Shown piece after piece: positions 17,765-25,873 of a stretch of 64,000 nt of DNA. Under the pieces are notes generated by a model, which ran no database searches, was not told the origin of the DNA, and worked only from the letters and a program-made list of their open reading frames with translations. Positions within the stretch are counted from its first letter, which is position 1. Each line of letters opens with the position of its first letter. The stretch comes from JBAWXE01 sp037144255 (GTDB lineage: Bacteria > Bacteroidota > Bacteroidia > Chitinophagales > Chitinophagaceae). Where the stretch lies: assembly GCA_037144255.1 (NCBI GenBank), contig JBAWXE010000002.1:18356-82355 (forward strand). The letters are read 5' to 3'. The position numbers were made by a program, and so were the translations under genes.

Positions 17765-17796
17765 AAAAAGGGCTGGAGAAATCTCCAGCCCTTTTT
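17765..17796. terminator. Bidirectional terminator between cphA and yidC
   Basis: AAAAAGGGCTGGAGA pairs perfectly with TCTCCAGCCCTTTTT around a two-base centre, giving a stem of up to 15 bp with flanking A and T tracts. It lies between two convergent genes and can end transcription from both sides. Confidence 0.88.
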
Positions 17797-17815
17797 CTAT
17801 GTATGCCTTGTCTAT

Positions 17816-19615
17816 TTATTTTATTTTACCTTTTGTCTGTTGTACTTTTTGCATCTCTTCAAGACGTTGTTGCCATTTAGATACTGTTGGTGGCTTATTT
17901 TTATTTTCTTGTATTTGTGCATGTATGGCCTTTTCATCTATAATGTACTTCTGTATGATGAATTGTTGTGCAATACTCAACATGTTTGAGAAGAAATAAT
18001 AGAAAGTCAATGCTGCTGCCATCTTATTGAATACACCTAACAACATGATAGGGAATATGAATGGCATCCATTTCATCATAGGGTTATTAGGATCTTGTGG
18101 GGTCATGTTTCTATTATATAATGCCAGGAACAAGCTGGAAGCTGTCATCAGCAATGTGAATAGACTCACATGGTCTCCATATAGTGGTATATTAAATGAG
18201 AAGTTGAGTATTGAATCGTATGTAGAAAGATCATGCGACCATAAGAAGTGCTTCTGCCTCAATTCTATCGATGTTGGGAATAAGTAATACATCGCAAAGA
18301 GGATCGGTATCTGGAAAAGAGTAGGTAAACAACCACCTAACGGATTCACACCCGCAGTGCGATAGAGTTTCATTTGCTCCATACTGAACTTCTGTTGATC
18401 ATCCTTGAATTTATCTCTTAGTTGATCCAACTCAGGTTTCAATACTCGCATCTTGGCTGCTGACAAATAACTCTTATATGTAAAGAAGGATAGTATTAAA
18501 CGAATGAATATCGTCATCAACATAATGATGATACCATAATTGCTGATATAAGTACCCAAGAAATAGAATATCGGTACCAGCATCCATTTGTTGATATACT
18601 TTACAAATGCGAAAATGCCACTACCTAATGGCACCATTTCTTCCAGATCTATCTTATAGCTCTGCAATAATCTATAGTCATTAGGACCTATAAACCAACG
18701 GAAACCAAAAGATTGATCACCACCTGCTTTCAGGGGTATTTCGAAAGTAGTATGATTGCGTGCTACTATAGTACTATCTGTAAGAGTAGATGTAGCATCT
18801 ACATTCGCCTTGGTAAAGGCATCATCTGCCACAAGGGTACTGTTAAAGTAATGGGTTCTAAAACCCAACCAATGTATAGCATCTTTTAGTTCCTTTTTCT
18901 CTCCCTTTATAGTAAAATAGTCAGATTCATTATTCTTGAAGTGGTAGAATATCTGGCAGCTCATACGTTCATTCGTTACATCCTTTTCAGTATGTACTGC
19001 ATCCGTATTCCAGTTCATCAACAGATTATTAGAGGGCATACCTGTAATACGAACATTACAACGCATCATATAATCATCTGCAGCCAAGGTATAGGTTATA
19101 CCCACTTTCTTACCTTCTCCCAGATCAGCAGAAAAATCTATCGATTTATCACCATTGGGTTCTGTCTTTTCTACAGGTACAAAATATAGGTCAGATGTAG
19201 CTACAGCACCATTGTTGATAGGCAGTACTAAACTTAACTGATTACTTTTCCCTTTGAAAATATAGAGTGGTGTTTGCTCATAGGTCTTGTAGTCTTTTAC
19301 CTGGGCCTCTGTAGGAAAAGCTCCCTTAGTACTGAAAGAAAGCGACAGCTTTTTGTTTTCCAGTTTTACAGTTTGTTCTGTACCATGGTAAGCAGCCGGT
19401 TGGCTTTTTATCAAATTAGAATCAACCACAGCAGCTGCCAGTTGTTGGGCAGCTTTGGTACTGTCTATGATAGGCTTCGGGTGTGCCTTTGCATAGGAAA
19501 TAGAATCAGCTCTTTTTTGCTCATAATATTTCTCTTGTGTCTTGTTATTGTATACTATATAACCTATCAGCAACACTACTAATAGGACAAATCCAATGAC
19601 TGAATTACGATCCAT
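17816..19615 (-). CDS. yidC: Membrane protein insertase YidC
   Basis: YidC inserts and folds inner-membrane proteins, alone or with SecYEG. The 599-residue protein has the N-terminal membrane anchor (MDRNSVIGFVLLVVLLIGYI), a large periplasmic domain to about residue 340, and the conserved 60-kDa insertase core (YGIIIMLMTIFIRLILSFF, GGCLPTLFQIPILFAMYYL, MMKWMPFIFPIMLLGVF). It ends in a basic tail. Length is slightly above E. coli YidC, as usual for Bacteroidota. A TACCTTTG -7 box lies 20 bases before the ATG. Confidence 0.95.
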   Translation of the reverse strand: MDRNSVIGFVLLVVLLIGYIVYNNKTQEKYYEQKRADSISYAKAHPKPIIDSTKAAQQLAAAVVDSNLIKSQPAAYHGTEQTVKLENKKLSLSFSTKGAFPTEAQVKDYKTYEQTPLYIFKGKSNQLSLVLPINNGAVATSDLYFVPVEKTEPNGDKSIDFSADLGEGKKVGITYTLAADDYMMRCNVRITGMPSNNLLMNWNTDAVHTEKDVTNERMSCQIFYHFKNNESDYFTIKGEKKELKDAIHWLGFRTHYFNSTLVADDAFTKANVDATSTLTDSTIVARNHTTFEIPLKAGGDQSFGFRWFIGPNDYRLLQSYKIDLEEMVPLGSGIFAFVKYINKWMLVPIFYFLGTYISNYGIIIMLMTIFIRLILSFFTYKSYLSAAKMRVLKPELDQLRDKFKDDQQKFSMEQMKLYRTAGVNPLGGCLPTLFQIPILFAMYYLFPTSIELRQKHFLWSHDLSTYDSILNFSFNIPLYGDHVSLFTLLMTASSLFLALYNRNMTPQDPNNPMMKWMPFIFPIMLLGVFNKMAAALTFYYFFSNMLSIAQQFIIQKYIIDEKAIHAQIQENKNKPPTVSKWQQRLEEMQKVQQTKGKIK

Positions 19616-19635
19616 GAAAGGTAAAAATAAGGGTG

Positions 19636-19643
19636 CAAAGGTA
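19636..19643 (-). promoter_or_regulatory. -7 box for yidC
   Basis: TACCTTTG on the minus strand matches TAnnTTTG and sits 20 bases before the yidC ATG. No good -33 TTG is visible at the expected spacing. Confidence 0.42.
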
Positions 19644-19705
19644 TGGAAATGTATGGTTTATTGTGACATGACAGATTTTAATAACGTTAAATCTGTTTTT
19701 TATCG

Positions 19706-19741
19706 AAAAAACAAGCCCCGTCAGGAAAACACTGACGGGGC
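19706..19741 (-). terminator. Terminator after the NHL-repeat gene
   Basis: GCCCCGTCAG (19715-19724) pairs with CTGACGGGGC (19732-19741) as a perfect 10-bp stem with a seven-base loop. On the minus strand a six-T run follows two bases later. It ends the NHL-repeat protein transcript before yidC. Confidence 0.85.
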
Positions 19742-19763
19742 CATGAAATATGGAAATCTCTAA

Positions 19764-21146
19764 TTATTGTTTCAGAATAGAGATACTTTCTTTCTTACTA
19801 CCTGCATTATCCCAGATATTAATAATATAAGTACCTATTGGCAATTCCTTTACACTAATAGTTTGTTCACTTTGGCTTACAGTTACTACAGGAGATACTA
19901 CTCTGCCTATCATATCGTAAACACATATTTTATCATTCAGATCCAGACCCTTAATAGTTACATTGTTATTAGTAGGATTAGGATATACTTTCACAGTACT
20001 GTTACTTCCGTTGATAGCTACTACACTGGTAGCTGGGATAGTCAAGCTACGTACACGATAATTACCGTTATCTGCAATATAGATATGACCAGCTTTATCA
20101 ATAGTGATACCTGTTGGTGTAAATATCTCAGCGTTAGTAGCTAATATTCCATCACCATTATAAGCACCTATTCCATTCCCTGCTACCGTACTTATTTTCT
20201 TTGTTACAGCATCTATTCTGCGTATCCGATGGTTAGCAGCATCTGCAATATAAATATTACCGGCAGTATCTACAGTTACTTTGTTAGGATGAGACAATTC
20301 AGCACCCTGTCCTTCTGCCAATTGACCATCACCTGCAAAACCTTGTACACCATTACCTGCTATAGTAGTTATAGAATCTGTTTTGCTCACTTTGCGTATC
20401 ACGTTATTTTGGTTATCTGCTATATACAGATTACCCTTTGTATCAAATGCCAAACCTGTAGGATTCCATAAATGTGCAGAAGTTGCAGGTCCGATATCTC
20501 CTGAATAGCCACCCAAGCCTGTTCCTGCATTATAACCATTGCCTGCATAAGCAGTAATGATACCTGTTGTCATATTTACTTTTCGTACTGCATTGTTATA
20601 AGAATCTGCTATGTATAAGTTACCTGCAGTATCTAAAATCACATCAGTAGGGTAATTCAATTTTGCTAAAAGGGCTGGTCCATTATCTCCAGAGTATCCA
20701 CCTACACCAGATCCCACTACAGTTTGTACAATACCTAATGTACTGATAGAACGAATGCGATGATTATTCTTATCAGCAAAATAGATATTACCTAATTTAT
20801 CTACTGCCAATCCCTGTGGTTTATTTACTAATGCGATATCTGTACCATCGCCTGCAAAACCGGCAACACCATTCCCTATCAAGGTACTGATCTGTCCGGT
20901 TGCTTTACTTACCATGCGTATACGTTGATTTTGTTCATCAGCGATATACAAATTACCTGTAGTATCTAAAGCCACAGCGTATGGATAGTTCAGCTCAGCT
21001 GTAGTAGCAGCCATACCATCACCCGCAAAACCTACTACACCATTACCGGCAACAGTAGATATTGTTTGAGCATGGCTAACTTCAGTACCACAAACAGCTA
21101 CTGCCGTAAATAGAAAAAGAATGCTTTTTTGTAACTTATTTTTCAT
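19764..21146 (-). CDS. NHL-repeat beta-propeller protein with T9SS type A sorting domain
   Basis: The 460-residue secreted protein has a signal peptide ending near SHAQ. It then has six NHL-like repeats, each with a segment like PYAVALDTTGNLYIADEQN followed by an AGNG-x-x-GFAGDG linker, enough for a six-bladed propeller. The last ~75 residues (VKVYPNPTNNNVTIKG, then MIGRV and PIGTYIINIWD) form a type A C-terminal sorting domain, which directs export by the type IX system and surface attachment or release. The biological role is unknown; NHL propellers usually bind proteins or glycans. The gene is monocistronic with a strong terminator. Confidence 0.85.
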   Translation of the reverse strand: MKNKLQKSILFLFTAVAVCGTEVSHAQTISTVAGNGVVGFAGDGMAATTAELNYPYAVALDTTGNLYIADEQNQRIRMVSKATGQISTLIGNGVAGFAGDGTDIALVNKPQGLAVDKLGNIYFADKNNHRIRSISTLGIVQTVVGSGVGGYSGDNGPALLAKLNYPTDVILDTAGNLYIADSYNNAVRKVNMTTGIITAYAGNGYNAGTGLGGYSGDIGPATSAHLWNPTGLAFDTKGNLYIADNQNNVIRKVSKTDSITTIAGNGVQGFAGDGQLAEGQGAELSHPNKVTVDTAGNIYIADAANHRIRRIDAVTKKISTVAGNGIGAYNGDGILATNAEIFTPTGITIDKAGHIYIADNGNYRVRSLTIPATSVVAINGSNSTVKVYPNPTNNNVTIKGLDLNDKICVYDMIGRVVSPVVTVSQSEQTISVKELPIGTYIINIWDNAGSKKESISILKQ

Positions 21147-21375
21147 AATTGTATTATTTGAAAAATTGCAGCTTAGTATAGAACCTTACATAGTGCTTAC
21201 CACTTGCATATACAATGCATACAATAATATCACTACGCAGTATTATCTATTGCGCAACTTTAGGGGCTGAAAATATAAAAAAATATTGGAAAATCCCTAC
21301 AAACCAGACATAATGATTTAAAAGCAAATATGTAGGGGATATAATGTACTTGTAGTCAAATCTTATATTAAATAA

Positions 21376-22737
21376 TTACAATTCGATGGTGTTGGCCTTC
21401 TCTACTATCGATTTGATAGTATCATCCAGGTCTTTTGTTACTGTTTTCAGACCTTCAAGCATCTCTTTGTTATTGTCTTCTGCTGGTATATTATGACTGA
21501 ATAGTTCTACCAAACCTAAAATACTGGCTACAGGGCCTCTTACTTTATGAGATTGTATCCAGGCTATCTCTTTCAGCTTCTCATTCTGCGATTCTATTCT
21601 CAACACATGGCTACGTCGTTCTGTAATATCTCTTGAAAAACAACTTACACCTATGATATTATCCTCATTATCATAAATAGGGTTAAAACTGATATCCTCA
21701 TATATCACGTTATAATCCAGAACCGTTTTTTCTACTACTTTGAATGTCTCTCCGCTAAATGCTCTGTTGTAATAAATTATCCATTTACCAAAAGCCTCAT
21801 TATCAAAATCTTGTGTAGCTAAACGGATGTAGTAAAAATTCTCTGCCCTGCTATTGGTCATTCTTTTATAGAATGCCTGATTAGCAGAAATGATATTATA
21901 CTCACGATCTATAGACCAAATAATATCCCTTGTATTATTTATGATCGCTCTCAGATTTTGTTCATCCTTAGCTATCTTATCCTGCAACTTCTTTTGTTCT
22001 GTAATATCAGAAAAATATACTGTCAACCCATTACCTGTAGGGTATGCATTAGTAGCTATCCACATCTCTGTAGAACTGGAATATTCTTCAAAATGTACAC
22101 TTACATGGTCTCTTACTGCACGATGAAATTCAGTGAAGAATTTTGATTGATTTCCTTCAGTGAAATATTCCCACATTGGCTTATGTAGCAGCTCTTCACG
22201 TTTGCGCTTGTATAATTTTTCTGCCTCTTTATTTACGTAAATAAAATTCCACTCAGCATCCACAGTAAAGAAAGCATCGGTGATACTTTCCAATATTGTA
22301 GTTACTTCTGTAGCATTGGCTATACTGTCTTTCTTATGCTTATTTTTCGAAACAGTATTGCTCAGTACATATCTTTTTCTTAGAATAGCTTTCTGTATAG
22401 CTTTATCAAGGCTACCAGATAGTATGTCTTCTTTTAGTAAATAATCTTGCGCTCCTTCATCTATTCCATGTGTTAATTGTTCTAGATCATCCGTAATAGA
22501 TACTACAATGAATGGGATATGCTTTACTGTTTGTAGAAAGGATTTTTGTACTTCGCTTGATGTTTGTAATAAGGAGATCTCTACTATTGCAATTTCTATA
22601 GTATCCGTTATTAAAGATGTAGCTTTACTCAACGAAGATGTACAAATGATATTGTTTTCATCATACCCTAAAGCTAATAACTGCTTTTTAAGTACTATAA
22701 CTTCATCATTATCATCTGATATTAATAAAACCATCAT
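21376..22737 (-). CDS. Pseudo-receiver / PAS-PAS protein with a histidine-kinase dimerisation-like end but no ATPase domain
   Basis: The 453-residue cytoplasmic protein starts with a receiver-like domain (1-125). The acidic pocket D8/D9 is present, but the phospho-acceptor position is glutamate E53 in IAIVEISLLQ, so it cannot be phosphorylated in the usual way. Two PAS domains follow (about 148-260 and 265-375, with SDITEQKKL and SRDITERR boundaries). The end resembles a HisKA helix hairpin (IQSHKVRGPVASILGLVELF, H397), and the protein stops there, without the HATPase domain. It probably senses a signal through PAS and works by protein contact. A response-regulator gene is divergent, 262 bases away. 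Confidence 0.78.
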   Translation of the reverse strand: MMVLLISDDNDEVIVLKKQLLALGYDENNIICTSSLSKATSLITDTIEIAIVEISLLQTSSEVQKSFLQTVKHIPFIVVSITDDLEQLTHGIDEGAQDYLLKEDILSGSLDKAIQKAILRKRYVLSNTVSKNKHKKDSIANATEVTTILESITDAFFTVDAEWNFIYVNKEAEKLYKRKREELLHKPMWEYFTEGNQSKFFTEFHRAVRDHVSVHFEEYSSSTEMWIATNAYPTGNGLTVYFSDITEQKKLQDKIAKDEQNLRAIINNTRDIIWSIDREYNIISANQAFYKRMTNSRAENFYYIRLATQDFDNEAFGKWIIYYNRAFSGETFKVVEKTVLDYNVIYEDISFNPIYDNEDNIIGVSCFSRDITERRSHVLRIESQNEKLKEIAWIQSHKVRGPVASILGLVELFSHNIPAEDNNKEMLEGLKTVTKDLDDTIKSIVEKANTIEL

Positions 22738-22798
22738 TTCGGTTTATAGAAATTTTTTTAATTTGTAAGCGTGTCATAAATATATGAAAACCACTCCT

Positions 22799-22822
22799 TA
22801 AGCTACTAATATTAGTAGCTTA
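22799..22822. promoter_or_regulatory. Perfect 24-bp palindrome between the PAS protein and response-regulator genes
   Basis: The 24 bases from 22799 to 22822 equal their own reverse complement, with half-site TAAGCTACTAAT. They lie 62 bases upstream of the PAS-protein start and 178 bases upstream of the response-regulator start, in a divergent intergenic region. No T-run follows on either side, so a dimeric regulator operator is more likely than a terminator (inference). Confidence 0.6.
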
Positions 22823-22999
22823 GTTCTTTGCATTAACAAGCCGTTTGCAAGAAGCAAGATGCGAATACTCATATAATTTGTGTCATTAGTTTGTAGTAAT
22901 GAACCTCATTAATAATAAATACAACTATAAAATTTGCACTATAGCCACTATTCACATTACCTTAGCCATTAATTTAAATTCCTATTCAACCAAATCCAC

Positions 23000-23389
23000 A
23001 TGAACGATAAAATTGTATGCATTATTGACGATGACAAGGTGATACAATTCACATCAAAAAAAATGATTGAGCTGACCGGAATGGCAAAAGAGATCATGTC
23101 TTTTACCGATGGAGAAAAAGCATATGAATATCTATTGAATAATGCTCACAATGTCGAATTACTTCCTGACATACTCTTGGTAGACATTAATATGCCATAT
23201 ATGGATGGTTGGGAATTTTTGGATAAGTATGAAACCATACGTTCAGGATTCCCAAAAAAGATCATTATTTACATGGTAAGCTCTAGCATCTCTGAAGAAG
23301 AAACTAATAAAGCAAAAGCTTATACCGACGTTAAGGATTTTCTCATCAAACCTGTTCCAAAAGATAAATACCTCGATATCTTACGATAA
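23000..23389 (+). CDS. Single-domain response regulator (CheY-like)
   Basis: The 129-residue protein is a lone receiver domain without an output domain. The phosphorylation site is intact: D10, D11 and D12 in CIIDDDKV, the acceptor D62 in LLVDINMPYMDGWEF, a conserved Ser in YMVSSSI, and K117 in DFLIKPV. Such proteins relay phosphate or bind partners directly. It is divergent from the PAS protein carrying a pseudo-receiver, so the two may act in one pathway, although that neighbour lacks a kinase ATPase domain. The partner kinase is therefore unknown and may lie elsewhere in the genome. Confidence 0.85.
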   Translation: MNDKIVCIIDDDKVIQFTSKKMIELTGMAKEIMSFTDGEKAYEYLLNNAHNVELLPDILLVDINMPYMDGWEFLDKYETIRSGFPKKIIIYMVSSSISEEETNKAKAYTDVKDFLIKPVPKDKYLDILR

Positions 23390-23393
23390 GATA

Positions 23394-23564
23394 TTAATAT
23401 CCTCTGTACTTATAGTTTTTACCACTGTGGTAGTGGTTATGGTCATGTTGCATATAGAACTTATGTCGTCTGTGGTAACCACGATCATATGTTACGCAAG
23501 AACTAAAGAATATAGAAATAACAGCTAGTATACTTAATGTTATGAATGACTTTTTCATACTCAT
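23394..23564 (-). CDS. Small His/Tyr-rich lipoprotein downstream of feoB, unknown function
   Basis: Reading the minus strand from ATG at 23564 gives 56 residues. A hydrophobic signal with lipobox IFFSSC (C23) is followed by only 34 mature residues, including six histidines (31, 34, 40, 42, 44, 46) and seven tyrosines, for example MQHDHNHYHSG. A second ATG two codons in could also be the start. It lies 97 bases after the feoB stop on the same strand. The signal peptide, lipobox and skewed composition argue for a real gene. Alternating histidines suggest metal binding, possibly of iron or zinc near the FeoB transporter (inference). Confidence 0.68.
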   Translation of the reverse strand: MSMKKSFITLSILAVISIFFSSCVTYDRGYHRRHKFYMQHDHNHYHSGKNYKYRGY

Positions 23565-23661
23565 ATTCGCTATTTATACGTATAGGATTAACTAATCGAT
23601 ATAGCAATATAATACTAGTTACTGTAATACAGAAAAATACACCTGAGATTTTTTATTTGCC

Positions 23662-25782
23662 TTATTTCAGTAGTTGGTATACTATGAACGAGCAGGTATA
23701 GGCGATACCCAACATATATGTAAACTGTATAAGTGGATATTTCCAGCTGCGCGTTTCTCTGCGCACTACAGCCATTGTACTCATGCACTGCATGGCAAAA
23801 ACATAAAAAATAAGCAAGGATAAGCCTGTAGCCAATGTGTAAACAGCTGTTCCATCAGGCCTGCGGGCTGCACGCATTTTATCTCTTAGCGTAGTCGCTA
23901 CTACAGTATCATCTCCTACACTATATAGCGTAGCCATTGTACCTACAAATACTTCTCTGGCAGCAAATGAAGTAATGAGGGCAATGCCTATTTTCCAGTC
24001 AAAACCTAATGGTTTAATAGCCGGTTCTATTGCATGACCCATCATACCTGCAAAGGAATGCTCCAGTTTTTCAGTAGCATAGATTTTTTTGAACTCTTTT
24101 TGCCTTTCCGGGTATTGCTGATTCAGGGTAGCATATTTTGCTTCCAAACTACGCATAGATGAAGGTGGGCCAAAAGTAGCCAATGCCCATAACAATAAGG
24201 ATATCACCATAATAACCTTCCCTGCATCAGATACAAATACTTTTGCTTTTTCTATCATAGTGATACCTACGTTTTTCCAACGTGGTGCCCTATATACCGG
24301 CAATTCCATCAGGAAGTAAGTACGCTCTTTGGTTTTGATGATCATGTTCATGACCTTGGAAACTATCAAAGCCATGAAGAAGCCTAATAAATACAATGCC
24401 ATCAATACCAAACCTTGCAAATTGAAAATACCCAATGCACTATGATTAGGTATTACCAATGCTATCAAGATGGTATAAACCGGCAAACGTGCAGAACAAC
24501 TCATTAATGGTGTTACCAGTATGGTTATCAGTCTTTCTTTCCTGTTTTGTATGGTACGTGTAGCCATAATTGCAGGCACAGCGCATGCCATACCACTTAT
24601 CAAGGGCATTACAGATCTACCGTTCAATCCTACACTACGCATCATTCTATCTGTAAGAAAACTGATACGAGCCATATATCCACTATCCTCAAGTATAGTG
24701 ATACAACCAAAAAGTATCATTATCTGAGGGATAAATACCGCTATTCCGCTGATACCTGCTAATAATCCATTGATCAGCAGATCTTTTATCAATCCGTCTG
24801 ACATCATACTTCCCAGCCAACCACTCAATGCAGAAAAACTCTTTTCTACCCAATCCATTGGATATGCTGCTAACCAAAAAATACTCTGAAATAGTAAAAA
24901 AAGTACTGCTAATAATATCACATTTCCCCAAATTGGGTGCAATAGTGTCTTATCTATCTTTTCACTGTATACACTACGTTTCAGTGGGCTGGTTTCTACT
25001 ACACATTTTTGAATAATGGTACCGATCTTGCTATAGCGTTGCATGATCTCCTCAGCTTGTACCTTCGATTTATAAAATTTTACTTCATCCAGCAATGCTG
25101 CTATACGCATACGTTGAGCAGCATTCAGATAACCCAATTCTGAATAATTACATGCCACATGCAATGCACTGTAATCACTTTTTAAGTGGCATAATTCCTT
25201 GATATCCTCTAACCAAGTACCTGTAAAACTCTGTACATCAATAAAACCTGTTGCTGATATTACCTGGCTATTTTGATGCAGTTGTATTATGATCTTTTTT
25301 AACTGCGGGATACCCTTATTCTTTCTCGGGTTGATTGCAATCACCGGCACCCCCATTAGTCGCTGCAGGCCTGTAGTATCAATGGTTATACCTTTATTCT
25401 GGGCTATGTCCATCATGGTAAGTGCTATCACTACCGGCACTTTCAGATCCATGATCTGAGAACAGAATAATAAATTACGTTTTAGATTAGACGCATCAGC
25501 AATTACAATGATGAGATCCGGATTGTCGGCATTGTTCCTATTCAGTAATACTTCGTAGGTTACTTGTTCGTCTGCACCTTTTGGGTATAGGCTATAAGTA
25601 CCCGGCAGATCGATAATGGATGCAGACAGTGTGTCAGATATCTTAGATATTCCGGTTTTCTTATCTACCGTTACTCCCGCAAAATTGCCTACCTTCTGAT
25701 TTAAACCTGTTAAGGCGTTAAACAAGGAGCTTTTACCACTATTGGGATTTCCGACTAATGCTATTGTATACGGGCGTTGCAT
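23662..25782 (-). CDS. feoB: Ferrous iron transport protein B
   Basis: FeoB is the inner-membrane Fe2+ transporter with an N-terminal G-protein domain. The 706-residue protein has G1 GNPNSGKSS (11-19), G2 in AGVTVDKK, and G3 DLPG (58-61). The membrane part carries the gating features SGIAVFIPQIMILFG and ISGMACAVPAIMATRTI, with the conserved cysteine in LMSCSARLPVY. Two guanine-recognition motifs are unusual: G4 is TMMD (122-125) where NxxD is expected, and G5 is NPRK (151-154) instead of SAxx. No feoA is adjacent. A small His-rich lipoprotein gene follows. Confidence 0.92.
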   Translation of the reverse strand: MQRPYTIALVGNPNSGKSSLFNALTGLNQKVGNFAGVTVDKKTGISKISDTLSASIIDLPGTYSLYPKGADEQVTYEVLLNRNNADNPDLIIVIADASNLKRNLLFCSQIMDLKVPVVIALTMMDIAQNKGITIDTTGLQRLMGVPVIAINPRKNKGIPQLKKIIIQLHQNSQVISATGFIDVQSFTGTWLEDIKELCHLKSDYSALHVACNYSELGYLNAAQRMRIAALLDEVKFYKSKVQAEEIMQRYSKIGTIIQKCVVETSPLKRSVYSEKIDKTLLHPIWGNVILLAVLFLLFQSIFWLAAYPMDWVEKSFSALSGWLGSMMSDGLIKDLLINGLLAGISGIAVFIPQIMILFGCITILEDSGYMARISFLTDRMMRSVGLNGRSVMPLISGMACAVPAIMATRTIQNRKERLITILVTPLMSCSARLPVYTILIALVIPNHSALGIFNLQGLVLMALYLLGFFMALIVSKVMNMIIKTKERTYFLMELPVYRAPRWKNVGITMIEKAKVFVSDAGKVIMVISLLLWALATFGPPSSMRSLEAKYATLNQQYPERQKEFKKIYATEKLEHSFAGMMGHAIEPAIKPLGFDWKIGIALITSFAAREVFVGTMATLYSVGDDTVVATTLRDKMRAARRPDGTAVYTLATGLSLLIFYVFAMQCMSTMAVVRRETRSWKYPLIQFTYMLGIAYTCSFIVYQLLK

Positions 25783-25793
25783 GAAACTCTGTA

Positions 25794-25801
25794 CAAAGTT
25801 A
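25794..25801 (-). promoter_or_regulatory. -7 box for feoB
   Basis: TAACTTTG on the minus strand matches TAnnTTTG and lies 11 bases before the feoB ATG. That implies a leader of only a few bases. No -33 TTG is visible at the right distance, so support is modest. No Fur-box-like palindrome was recognised nearby. Confidence 0.35.
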
Positions 25802-25873
25802 TCAATAGATACACATGCAGCGCATGAAAATAAATGATGATTAGATAAATTTCCCGATAATGAAAATGTGTGT

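Noticed and set aside
20040..21090. Repeated DNA in the NHL-repeat gene
   Set aside because: The repetition is at protein level (six propeller blades) with diverged codons and does not suggest a mobile or tandem DNA repeat.
21293..21340. CCCTACA/TGTAGGG inverted repeat with about 30 bases between the arms
   Set aside because: The arms are short and the loop is long, and it sits between two minus-strand genes. It could be a weak terminator, but there is no direct support.
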